Assembly (NCBI RefSeq): GCF_014842025.1
Contig: NZ_JACYUY010000002.1
Coordinates: 1-64,000 of the forward strand
Direction of reading: 5' to 3'
Origin: Massilia sp. CFBP 13721
GTDB lineage: Bacteria; Pseudomonadota; Gammaproteobacteria; Burkholderiales; Burkholderiaceae_D
DNA length: 64,000 bases
Below the pieces are notes generated by a model. The model saw only the letters and a program-made list of their open reading frames with translations, ran no database searches and was not told where the DNA came from. The position numbers and the translations under genes were made by a program. Below, in pieces: positions 27,159 through 36,300 of the stretch. The first letter of the stretch is position 1. Each line of letters begins with the position of its first letter.

Positions 27159-27527
27159 ATGTATCCGCTACACAATTGGCTTCTGGTCGGACTCGGCGTC
27201 GGCATCGGCTCGCTCGGTTCCCTGTGCATGAAGTGGGGAGCCGGCAAGCTGCCGCAGCAGTGGGAGGGCGGCATTCCCGGCCTGGTATGGCACGTCATGC
27301 TCAATCCACTCATCGTGGCCGGGATCGTCATGTACGCGATCCCGGCCGCGATCTGGATCTGGCTGCTGCGCACGATGCCGCTGACGGTGCTGCAGCCGGC
27401 ACTGTCGCTGACCTATGTGCTGTCGGCGCTGCTGGCCGTGTTCGTCCTGAACGAACATGTGCCGCTGATGCGCTGGGTCGGGATCTTCATCATCATCTTC
27501 GGCGTGGTCATGGTCGCGCGCAACTGA
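27159..27527 (+). CDS. Small four-helix EamA/SMR (ArnE/ArnF-like) membrane protein
   Basis: A 122-residue protein with four transmembrane helices, of small-multidrug-resistance topology. GSLCMKWGAGKLP near the start and LQPALSLTYVLSALLAVFVLNEH in the third to fourth helix resemble ArnE/ArnF-type proteins, proposed to flip undecaprenyl-phosphate sugars. Lying between a GT-C-like gene and a GT4 gene, it is more likely a flippase subunit for a polyprenyl-linked sugar than a drug pump. It acts in the inner membrane, probably as a dimer. Confidence 0.75.
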   Translation: MYPLHNWLLVGLGVGIGSLGSLCMKWGAGKLPQQWEGGIPGLVWHVMLNPLIVAGIVMYAIPAAIWIWLLRTMPLTVLQPALSLTYVLSALLAVFVLNEHVPLMRWVGIFIIIFGVVMVARN

Positions 27528-27549
27528 ACCGCCACCCCACGACAACCCC

Positions 27550-28683
27550 ATGAACGATCTCGTCATCGCACTCAATTATTACCGTCCCTACGTCAGCGGC
27601 CTGACCAACGTCGCGCGCGACGTGGCCGAGGGGCTGGCCGCGCGCGGCTGGCGCATCACCGTCGTCGCCGCGCAGCATGCGCCCGCATTGCCGCGCGAGG
27701 AAATGCTCAATGGCGTGCGCGTGGTGCGCACGCCGGTGGCGCTGCGCCTCGGCAAGGGCGTGATCAGCCCCTCCTTTGTTGCCACCATCCGGCGCGAGTC
27801 GGCCAACGCGCGCGTGGTCAACATCCACGCGCCGATGCTCGAAGCGGGCCTGGTGGCCGCCGCCAGCCGGGCGCCGGTGGTGATGACCTACCAGTGCGAC
27901 GTCAGCCTGCCGCCGACGCTGGCCGGCCGCCTCCAGAACAAGGTGCTCGACCTCTCCACCGCCATGGCGGCGCGGCGCGCGGCCTTCGTCACGGTGACCT
28001 CGGACGACTATGCCGACCATTCGCGCCTGCGCCAGGCCCTGACGGCGCGGCGCAAGGTCATTCCCGGCACCTGCCACATCCGCACCGGCGGCACCCCGGC
28101 CTACCGCGACGGCGCCGGCATGCACGTCGGCTTCCTCGGCCGCATCGTCGAAGAGAAGGGCGTCGAATTCCTGGTCGAGGGCTTCCGCGCGCTGGACGAT
28201 CCGCAGGCGCGCCTGCTCATCGCCGGCGACTTCAACGCAGTGGCGGGCGGCTCGGTCATCGACCGGGTGCGCCAGCGCATGGCGGGCGATACCCGCATCA
28301 AGCTGCTCGGCTTCCTGCCGGATGCGGCGCTCGACGATTTCTATGCCTCGCTCGACGTGTTTGCCTTGCCATCCATAAATCCATTCGAAGCCTTCGGCAT
28401 CGTCCAGGTCGAAGCGATGATGCGCGGCATTCCGGTCATCGCCAGCGACTTGCCGGGCGTACGCCAGCCGGTGCTGGCCACCGGCATGGGCGAGATCGTG
28501 CAGCCGCGTTCGGCCGCCTCGGTCACCGCGGCGCTCACCCGCCTGCAAGGCGCGCGCCCGGACGTCGAGCGCGGCGCCGCCCGGGCGCGCGCGCTCTACG
28601 CCTTCGATGCCACGCTCGACAAATTCGCCGCCGTGTTCGAAGAGGCGGCGGCGATGCGCGGCCAGCTGGCGGGCGCGCGATGA
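27550..28683 (+). CDS. GT4-family glycosyltransferase
   Basis: A 377-residue GT-B enzyme. The N-half opens LNYYRPYVSGLTNVARDVAEGL. The C-half has VGFLGRIVEEKGVEFLVEGF and the EX7E motif in EAFGIVQVE, which binds the nucleotide-sugar. Length is normal for a retaining GT4. It lies 22 bases after the SMR-like gene and upstream of the UbiA-like gene, probably in one transcript. It should add one sugar to the lipid-linked glycan in the cytoplasm; donor and acceptor are unknown. Confidence 0.87.
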   Translation: MNDLVIALNYYRPYVSGLTNVARDVAEGLAARGWRITVVAAQHAPALPREEMLNGVRVVRTPVALRLGKGVISPSFVATIRRESANARVVNIHAPMLEAGLVAAASRAPVVMTYQCDVSLPPTLAGRLQNKVLDLSTAMAARRAAFVTVTSDDYADHSRLRQALTARRKVIPGTCHIRTGGTPAYRDGAGMHVGFLGRIVEEKGVEFLVEGFRALDDPQARLLIAGDFNAVAGGSVIDRVRQRMAGDTRIKLLGFLPDAALDDFYASLDVFALPSINPFEAFGIVQVEAMMRGIPVIASDLPGVRQPVLATGMGEIVQPRSAASVTAALTRLQGARPDVERGAARARALYAFDATLDKFAAVFEEAAAMRGQLAGAR

Positions 28684-28817
28684 CGATCTGCCGCGCTCCG
28701 GGTGCTGGCGCATATGCGCGTACGCCCCTGGCGGCGCTGGAAGCCTTGCTGCAGGTGTGAGGCCGGCGCGGTCCTTTTTCCTTTTTCCAGCCCTCTTTGC
28801 TGAAAGGTCCCAACGTC

Positions 28818-29699
28818 ATGCGCGATCCCGTCCTTACCCGCTCCACGTCCGGCCAGGTGCTGGGCCTGCTCAAGCTGATGCGGCCGAAGCAGTGGATCAA
28901 GAACGCGTTCGTGCTGGCGCCGCTCGTCTTCACCAGCGAATTCATGCGCGCCGAATCGGTGCAGCGCGCACTGATGGCGGTATTTCTGTTTTGCATCGCC
29001 TCATCGGCGACCTATGTCGTCAACGACATGCAGGATGTCGAACGCGACCGCCTGCATCCGACCAAGTCGCGCACGCGCCCGCTCGCGGCCGGCATCGTCT
29101 CGATGCGGGCCGCCGCTGCCGTGCTGGCCCTGCTGTATGGCGTGCTGATCTGGGGCTGGTTCGCGATGGCGCCGACCATGCTGGTCATTACCGGCTACCT
29201 GGTGCTGAACCTGGCCTACACCTTCGCGCTCAAGCACGAACCGGTGGTCGACATCTTCACCATCGCGATCGGCTTCGTGCTGCGCGTGTATGCCGGCGCC
29301 ACCGCGCTCAGCGTGCCGCTGTCGGCATGGATGTTCGTGACGACCCTGTGCCTGGCGCTGTACCTGGCGTCGGTCAAGCGGCGCCAGGAACTGAGCCACA
29401 ACGGCGACGATGGCCGCAAGGTGCTGAAGAAATATTCGGTGGGGCTGATCGACCGCTATGCCGAAATGTCGGCGACCGGTGCACTGTTTTTCTACAGCAT
29501 GTTCGTGATGTCGAGCCGTCCGGAAATGGTGATGACGGTGCCGCTGGTGCTGTTCGGCCTGTTCCGCTACTGGTACGTGGTCGAGCAGCTCGACGGCGGC
29601 GAATCGCCGACCGACGTCCTGTTCGCCGACTGGCAACTGGTGGTCACCGTGCTGGCCTGGGTCGCGGTGTCGGCCTGGGCGCTGTGGCCGGGGGGCTGA
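28818..29699 (+). CDS. UbiA-family prenyltransferase, decaprenyl-phosphate phosphoribosyltransferase-like
   Basis: A 293-residue membrane enzyme with about eight helices. LLKLMRPKQWIKNAFVLAPL and the Asp-rich NDMQDVERDRLHPTKSRTRP are typical of the DPPR-synthase branch (Rv3806c/UbiA) rather than ubiquinone enzymes. That branch joins phosphoribose from PRPP to polyprenyl phosphate, the first step to polyprenyl-phospho-arabinose or -ribose. ATG 28818 is preferred (AAAGG upstream) over a TTG 21 bases earlier. The DprE1/DprE2 epimerase genes that usually complete the arabinose route are not in the window. Confidence 0.8.
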   Translation: MRDPVLTRSTSGQVLGLLKLMRPKQWIKNAFVLAPLVFTSEFMRAESVQRALMAVFLFCIASSATYVVNDMQDVERDRLHPTKSRTRPLAAGIVSMRAAAAVLALLYGVLIWGWFAMAPTMLVITGYLVLNLAYTFALKHEPVVDIFTIAIGFVLRVYAGATALSVPLSAWMFVTTLCLALYLASVKRRQELSHNGDDGRKVLKKYSVGLIDRYAEMSATGALFFYSMFVMSSRPEMVMTVPLVLFGLFRYWYVVEQLDGGESPTDVLFADWQLVVTVLAWVAVSAWALWPGG

Positions 29700-29748
29700 A
29701 GTGCGCTGCGCGGCTGAGCGGACGCGCTACCGCATGCTGAGCAGGCTG

Positions 29749-29754
29749 TATAAT
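29749..29754 (+). promoter_or_regulatory. Candidate -10 upstream of the ABC exporter genes
   Basis: TATAAT followed by CGCCAA, 120 bases before the permease gene. It shares TATAATCGCCA with the element at 24869. No clear -35. Confidence 0.4.
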
Positions 29755-29874
29755 CGCCAACCAAACGCGCAGCCCGCCGCTGCCGCGTCCAGGCCCGCGC
29801 CGTCATGCCCGGGCGCCATGTCCGTCTCGCTGAGGTGCCGCGCCAACACGGCGCATTTGACCAGAGAGTGACTC

Positions 29875-30669
29875 ATGATTGGGATGTTGTCCGGCGCCTG
29901 GCGCTACCGCTTCTTCATCGTTTCCTCCATCCGCACCGAACTGCGAACCAAGTTCATCCGCAGCCGCCTGGGCGGCTTGTGGATGATCCTCAATCCCCTG
30001 GCCCAGGTCCTGATTTTCGCCTTCGTGCTCTCGGCCGTGCTCTCGGCCAAGCTGCCGGGCATCGACAACCGCTACGCCTATGCCATCTACCTGATGGCCG
30101 GCACGCTCGGCTGGTCGCTGTTCGCGGAAATCGTCAACCGTTGCCTGACGCTGTTCATCGACAACGGCAACATCCTCAAGAAGCTGGCCTTCCCGAAAAT
30201 CGCCCTGCCGCTGGTGGTGGTCGGCAGCGCGCTGGTCAACAACGTGCTGCTGCTGCTGGCCATACTCGTCATCTTCGGCACGCTCGGCCATGCGCCGGGG
30301 CTGGCGATACTGTGGCTGCCGCTATTGATGCTGGTGGCGATCACGCTGGCCGTCGGCGTCGGCCTGCTGTGCGGCGTGCTCAACGTCTTCGTGCGCGACG
30401 TCGGCCAGGTCGTGCCGGTGATCATGCAATTCGTCTACTGGTTCACGCCGATCGTGTACACGGTGAACATCATTCCCGCGCAATACCGGTCGTGGCTGAG
30501 CCTCAATCCCCTGATCCCGCTCGTGACCGCTTACCAGGACGTGCTGGTGTACGACCGCACTCCCGAGTGGAGCGGACTCGGCACGACCTTCCTGATCGGC
30601 CTCCTGTTCTCCGCCGTCTCCCTCGTGCTGTTCCGCAAGGCCAGCCCTGAAATGGTGGATCAATTATGA
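29875..30669 (+). CDS. wzm: Polysaccharide ABC exporter, permease (Wzm)
   Basis: A 264-residue ABC-2-type permease with six membrane helices. TKFIRSRLGGLWMILNPLAQVLIFAFVL is the conserved start of Wzm/KpsM-type permeases, and IIPAQYRSWLSLNPLIPLV closes the family pattern. It forms the inner-membrane channel that moves finished, lipid-linked polysaccharide to the periplasm. Its stop overlaps the Wzt start by 4 bases (ATGA), so the two are translationally coupled. Confidence 0.92.
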   Translation: MIGMLSGAWRYRFFIVSSIRTELRTKFIRSRLGGLWMILNPLAQVLIFAFVLSAVLSAKLPGIDNRYAYAIYLMAGTLGWSLFAEIVNRCLTLFIDNGNILKKLAFPKIALPLVVVGSALVNNVLLLLAILVIFGTLGHAPGLAILWLPLLMLVAITLAVGVGLLCGVLNVFVRDVGQVVPVIMQFVYWFTPIVYTVNIIPAQYRSWLSLNPLIPLVTAYQDVLVYDRTPEWSGLGTTFLIGLLFSAVSLVLFRKASPEMVDQL

Positions 30670-31913
30670 GCGGCGAACTGCAGGTGCTTAACCTGGGCAA
30701 ATCCTACCGCCGCTGGGGCGGCGAACTGCGGCGGATGGCGTCCTGGTTCGTGCCCACGATCGCCCCGCGCGAAGAGCGCTGGGTATTGCGCCACGTGAAT
30801 TTCGAGGTCAGGGCCGGTGAGGCCATCGGCATCATCGGGCAGAATGGCGCAGGCAAGAGTACCTTGCTCAAGATGATTACCGGAACCGTCCAGCCCACCG
30901 AGGGCGCGGTCCACATGCGCGGCCGCGTGGCCGCGATCCTCGAACTGGGCATGGGTTTTAACAGCGACATGTCCGGCCGCGACAATGTCTACCATTCCGC
31001 CGGCCTGATGGGGTATTCCTGGAGCGAGATCGAGCGCGCCATGCCCGCGATCGAAGCCTTCGCCGAGATCGGCGCCTATTTCGACCAGCCGATGCGCACC
31101 TACTCGAGCGGCATGCAGATGCGCGTCGCCTTCAGCGTGGCGACGGCCTTTCGTCCCGACCTGCTGATCGTGGACGAGGCGCTGTCGGTCGGCGACAGCT
31201 ATTTCCAGCACAAGAGCTTCGACCGCATCCGCCAGTTCCGCGACGAGGGCGTGTCGATCATCTTCGTCAGCCACAGCCTGAGCGACGTGCGCACCCTGTG
31301 CGACCGGGTCATCCTGATGGACAAGGGGCAGGTACTCAAGGACGGCGCCCCGGACGAAGTGGTCGATTATTACAACGCGATGGTCACCGAAAAGGAAAAC
31401 GCCAAGCTGACGGTGGAGCAGCGGCGCGAGAAGAATGGCTGGCTGATGACCAGGAGCGGCTCGGGCGAGGCGCGCGTGGCCGACCTGCGCCTGGTCGATG
31501 CCGCTTCCGGCGCCGAACTGGCGGTCGTCAACGTCGGCCAGCAGGTCGAACTGCGCCTCGACGTCAGTGTGCGCCAGGACTTGCCGCGGCTGGTGCTCGG
31601 CTACATGATCCGCGACAAGCAAGGCCATGTCATCTGGGGCAGCAACACCTGGCATACCGAACAGGTCGCCGAGGCGCCGCGCGCCGGCGAAACGATCCGC
31701 TTCCGGCTGCCGTTTACCTGCACCCTGGGGCCGGGTTCGTATTCGGTGTCGCCGGCCCTGGTCAGCTCCGATACGCACCTGGCGGACAATTACGAATGGG
31801 TCGACAACTTGCTGGTGTTCGACGTGGTCAACACCGGCCGCCATTTCTTTATTGGTAGTAATAGCCTCGACGCCCGATTTGTCATCGAGCGCGAGCGGGA
31901 AGAGACGAACTGA
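30666..31913 (+). CDS. wzt: Polysaccharide ABC exporter, ATPase with C-terminal carbohydrate-binding domain (Wzt)
   Basis: A 415-residue ATPase. The nucleotide-binding domain (1-245) has Walker A GQNGAGKST, signature YSSGMQMRVAFS, Walker B LLIVDEALS and switch His in VSHSLSD. Residues about 265-415 form a Wzt C-terminal beta-sandwich (VGQQVELRLDVSV, GYMIRDKQGHVIWGSNT, GPGSYSVSPAL). In E. coli O8/O9-type systems this domain binds the modified non-reducing end of the glycan and licenses export. The next gene codes for a methyltransferase that could make such an end. It overlaps that gene by one base (TGATG). Confidence 0.92.
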   Translation: MSGELQVLNLGKSYRRWGGELRRMASWFVPTIAPREERWVLRHVNFEVRAGEAIGIIGQNGAGKSTLLKMITGTVQPTEGAVHMRGRVAAILELGMGFNSDMSGRDNVYHSAGLMGYSWSEIERAMPAIEAFAEIGAYFDQPMRTYSSGMQMRVAFSVATAFRPDLLIVDEALSVGDSYFQHKSFDRIRQFRDEGVSIIFVSHSLSDVRTLCDRVILMDKGQVLKDGAPDEVVDYYNAMVTEKENAKLTVEQRREKNGWLMTRSGSGEARVADLRLVDAASGAELAVVNVGQQVELRLDVSVRQDLPRLVLGYMIRDKQGHVIWGSNTWHTEQVAEAPRAGETIRFRLPFTCTLGPGSYSVSPALVSSDTHLADNYEWVDNLLVFDVVNTGRHFFIGSNSLDARFVIEREREETN

Positions 31914-33361
31914 TGGGTTTTCTTTCATACGCGCAGAATTTCGAGGACGTCATGCTCTGGCGTGCGCTCGGCCATATCCCGAACGGCACCTACGTCGACG
32001 TCGGCGCCCAGCATCCGCGCATCGACTCGATCAGCCGCGCCTTCTACGAGCACGGCTGGCGCGGCATCCACGTCGAGCCGGTTCCCGCGTTTGCCGACAT
32101 GCTGCGCCAGGACCGGCCGGACGAGATCGTGCTGCAGGTCGCCCTCGGCGCGACCGAGGGCACGCTGGAACTCAACATCTTCGCCGATACCGGCCTGAGC
32201 ACGGCGATTGCCGCCTATGCCGAGCGCCACCAAAGCGAGCGCGGCTACGAAGTGCAGCGCATGCACGTGCCGGTGCTGACGCTCAAGTCGGCGCTGTCGG
32301 CGCTGGTCGACAAGGATGTGCACTGGCTCAAGATCGACGTCGAAGGCTTCGAAGAGCAAGTGCTGCGCGGCTGGGACAGCACGCAACTGCGCCCCTGGGT
32401 GCTGGTGGTCGAGGCCACGATCCCGAATTCGCCCGCCACCGATTATGCCGGCTGGGATCCGCTGGTGACCGCCGCCGGCTACCGCTTCGTCTATTTCGAT
32501 GGCCTGAACCGTTTCTACATCGCCGACGAACACCCGGAGCTCGCCGCCGCCTTCGCGGTGCCGCCGAATATCTTCGACACGGTCGAACTGAGCGGCCTGG
32601 CCAGCTGGGGGCTGTGCAACGTCGCCGTCGCCAACGAGCGCGCCCGCGCCGACCAGGCCACGGCGCAGCTGCGCGCATGCGAAGACGAACTGCACGCCGC
32701 GCACGCCGCCGCGGCGGCGCAGCAGGAGGCGGCGGCGGCACAGCAGGAGGCGGCGCAGGCCGAGTGCGCGCGCCTGTCCGCGCGCCTGGCCGAACTGGGA
32801 CGCGAGACGCTGCTGCTGCATGAGCAGGTCGCGCATGGCGCGCTCGCACGGACCCGGATCGGCGCGCTCGAAGCCGAGGCCAGGGAGCGCGAAGCCACGG
32901 TCAGCGAGCTGGAAGCCGCGGTCAGGGAGCGCGAGCAGCTCTACGGCGGCATGCGCGCCGAGCGCGACGCGGCGAACCTCGAGGTGGCCGAGCAGCGCCA
33001 CAAGGCCGAGCACTGGTGGCGCAGCGCCGAAGCCCTGCGCGAGGAACTGGCGCTGGTCTACCGCAGCCGCTCGTGGCGCGTCAGCGCGCCGCTGCGCCAG
33101 GCCGGCCTGCGCGCGCGCCAGTCGCGTACCTTCAGCGCACGTGTGCTGCGCTGGACGCTGCGCCAGGTCGCGCGTCTGCGCGGCAGGCTCGGCAGCCGCG
33201 GCGCGTCCGGCGCAGGATCGCAAGCGTCACAAGCGACGCAACACGGCGCCATGGTGGTGCTCAGGCAGGGCGGGGCGCCGGCGCTCTCGCGCCGCCTGTC
33301 GCGCAATGCCGCCCGCCTGTACGAAGACCTGAAGAACGCGGTGGACGAAGGGAAAACATGA
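31913..33361 (+). CDS. FkbM-family methyltransferase with long coiled coil and C-terminal tail module
   Basis: A 482-residue protein. Residues 1-225 are an FkbM SAM-dependent methyltransferase (YVDVGAQHPRIDSISRAFYE, HVEPVPAF, LKIDVEGFEEQVLRGW). Residues about 236-385 are Ala/Glu/Arg-rich heptads, predicted coiled coil. RSRSWRVSAPLRQ and a basic stretch follow, ending in LSRNAARLYEDLKNAV, a tail also found in other proteins of this locus. A methyltransferase joined to a coiled coil and sitting directly after a CBM-containing Wzt resembles the WbdD chain terminator and length ruler. No kinase domain is present. Stop and next start overlap (ATGA). Confidence 0.82.
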   Translation: MGFLSYAQNFEDVMLWRALGHIPNGTYVDVGAQHPRIDSISRAFYEHGWRGIHVEPVPAFADMLRQDRPDEIVLQVALGATEGTLELNIFADTGLSTAIAAYAERHQSERGYEVQRMHVPVLTLKSALSALVDKDVHWLKIDVEGFEEQVLRGWDSTQLRPWVLVVEATIPNSPATDYAGWDPLVTAAGYRFVYFDGLNRFYIADEHPELAAAFAVPPNIFDTVELSGLASWGLCNVAVANERARADQATAQLRACEDELHAAHAAAAAQQEAAAAQQEAAQAECARLSARLAELGRETLLLHEQVAHGALARTRIGALEAEAREREATVSELEAAVREREQLYGGMRAERDAANLEVAEQRHKAEHWWRSAEALREELALVYRSRSWRVSAPLRQAGLRARQSRTFSARVLRWTLRQVARLRGRLGSRGASGAGSQASQATQHGAMVVLRQGGAPALSRRLSRNAARLYEDLKNAVDEGKT

Positions 33362-36300
33362 TGCGGATTCTGATCGACCTGCAGGGCGCCCAGACCGAAA
33401 GCCGGTTTCGCGGCATCGGGCGTTACTCCCTGTCGATTGCGCAGGCGATCGCGCGCAACGCCGGCGGGCACGAGGTCTGGCTCGCGCTGAGCGGCGCCTT
33501 CCCTGGCAGCATCGCCGACATCCGCGCCGCCTTCGCCGGCCTGGTGCCGCCCGAACGCCTCCGCGTGTTCGCGGTCCCGCAACCGGTCGCCGAGCAGGAA
33601 CCGGTCAACCAGTGGCGCGCCCGCGCGGCCGAGCATATCCGCGCCCACTTCCTGCTCGAACTGCAGGCCGACGTCGTGCTCGTGTCGAGCCTGTTCGAAG
33701 GCTATGTCGACGATGCCGTCACCCACATCGGGCCGGCCACGCCCGGCACGCGGACGGTGGCGATCCTGTACGACCTGATTCCCTACCTGCGGCCCGACGT
33801 CTACCTGCCGACGGCGATCCTGCGCCAGTACTACGAGCGCAAGATCGCCTCCTTGCGCCGCGCCGACCTGCTGCTGTCGATCTCGGCATACTCGCGCACC
33901 GAGGCCGTGGCGACACTGGGCCTCGACCCGGAGCGCGTCGTCAACATCTCGACCGCGGTCGACGGCCGCTTCCAGCCCATGCGCCTGCCCGACGAACTGA
34001 CGGCGCCGCTGCGCGCGCGCCTCGGCATCCGCCGCAAGATCCTGATGTACGCGCCCGGCGGCTTCGACAGCCGCAAGAATTTCGAGGGCTTGATCGACGC
34101 CTATGCGCGCCAGCCGGCGCACCATCGCGCCGACTACCAGCTCGTCATCGCCAGCAAGATCAGCCGCGGCGACCAGGTCAACCTGGAAAACCTGGCCGCC
34201 CGGGCCGGCCTGCGCGCGGACGAACTGGTGCTGACTGGCTATGTCGGCGACGACGAACTGGTCATGCTCTACAACCTGGCGGAGCTGTTCGTGTTCCCGT
34301 CCCGGCACGAGGGCTTCGGCTTGCCGGTGCTCGAGGCGATGGCCTGCGGCGCGCCCGTTATCGGCGCCGACGCGACCAGCATCCCGGAAGTGATCGGCAA
34401 TCCCGATGCGTTGTTCGACCCCGCCTCGGTAGAGGCGATCGCCGCCTGCCTGCGGCGTTACCTGGACGACGCCGGCCTGCGCGAGCGCGCGCGCGAACAC
34501 GGGCTGCGCCAGGCGCAGCGCTTTTCCTGGGACCGCAGCGCGATCGCGGCCGTGGCGGCGCTCGAGCGCCTGGTGGCGAACGACGCGCCGGCCGCCGCGC
34601 AGCCGTGGGAACAGCGGCAGGCGCAGTCGGCGGCGCGCTACCGCGCGCTGCTGCGCGACGTCGCCGCCGCGTACCGCAACGTGCCGCACGCGGACGACGA
34701 CGAATTGAAATGGCTGGCCGAGATCATGGCTGCCAACCTGCAGCAAACCGAACAGGTGCGCCGCAGCCGCCCCTTGCCCGAGCGCCTGTCCTGGCGCATC
34801 GAAGGCCCCTTCGACAGCAGCTACAGCCTGGCGCTGCTCAACCGCGAGACGGCGCTGGCGCTGGGCGAACTGGGCCACGACGTCGGCCTGCATTCGACCG
34901 AAGGCCCGGGCGATTTTCCGGCCAGTGCCGCCTTCCTCGCGGCCAATCCGGAGGTCGCGCGCCTGCACCGGCGCATCGCCGCGCTGCGCCCGGAAGACGC
35001 CGACGTCAGCAGCCGCAACCTGTACCCGCCGCGCGTCGCGGACATGCGCGGACGCATCAACATGCTGCACCATTACGCCTGGGAAGAGTCGGCCTTCCCG
35101 GACGAATGGGTCACCTCCTTCAACGAACACCTGCAGGGCATGACCTGCCTGTCGGCGCACGTGCACAAGGTCATGATCGACCAGGGCGTACACGTGCCGA
35201 TGGCGACCTCGGGCTGCGGCGTCGACCACTGGGAACGCGTCGCCGCCGACCGCACGCGCGCCTGCCCGGGACGGGGCTTTCGCTTCCTGCACGTGTCCTC
35301 GTGTTTCCCGCGCAAGGGCGCCGACGTGCTGCTGCGCGCCTACGGCGCCGCCTTCACCTCGGCCGACGACGTGACGCTGGTGATCAAGACCTTCGCCAAT
35401 CCGCACAACGACGTCCACACCTGGCTGGCCGCGGCGCGGCGCGACTATCCGCTCTACCCGGACGTCGTGATCCTCGAGGAGGACATGAGCGACGCCGAAC
35501 TGAAAGGTTTGCTGGAACAATGCCACGCGCTGGTGGCGCCGAGCCGGGCGGAAGGCTTCGGCATGCCGATGGCCGAGGCGATGCTGTCGGGCCTGCCGGT
35601 GATCACGACCGGCTGGAGCGGCCAGCTCGACTTCTGCACGCCGGAAACCGCCTGGCTGGTCGACTTCAGCTTCGCGCCGGCGCAAACCCACTTCTCGCTG
35701 TTCGGTTCGATGTGGGCCGAGCCGGACCAGGGACACCTGGGCCGCACCATGCGCGAGGTGTTCGAGGCGACGCCGGCGCAGCGCCGCCAGAAGGCCGAGC
35801 GCGGGCGCGAACTGCTGCTCGCCCGCTTCCGCTGGCGCGACGTCGCCGCGCGCCTGGTCGACGCCGCGCGCGCCTTTGCGGCGCCGGCCGCGCCGGCCGA
35901 GCAGAAGATCGGCTGGATCACCACCTGGAATACCAAGTGCGGCATCGCCACCTATTCGGCGCACCTGGTCCGCAACCTGCCGGCCGACGTAACCGTATTT
36001 GCCCCGCATGCCGAACAGCGCACCGCCGCCGACGGGCCGGCCGTGGTGCGCTGCTGGGAGTCGGGCGATGCCGATACGCTCGACGAACTTGCCGCCGCCA
36101 TCGACGCCGCCGGCATCACCACGCTGGTCCTGCAATTCAACTACGGCTTCTTCAGGCTCGAGCACCTGAACGGGTTCCTGCTCGCCCAGCAGGCGGCCGG
36201 CAGGGTGGTGGTGGCGATGCTGCATGCCACGATTGACCCGCTGCACGTGCCGCACAAGCGGCTCGAACTCTTGCTGCCGGGGCTGCGCGGCTGCGGGCGC

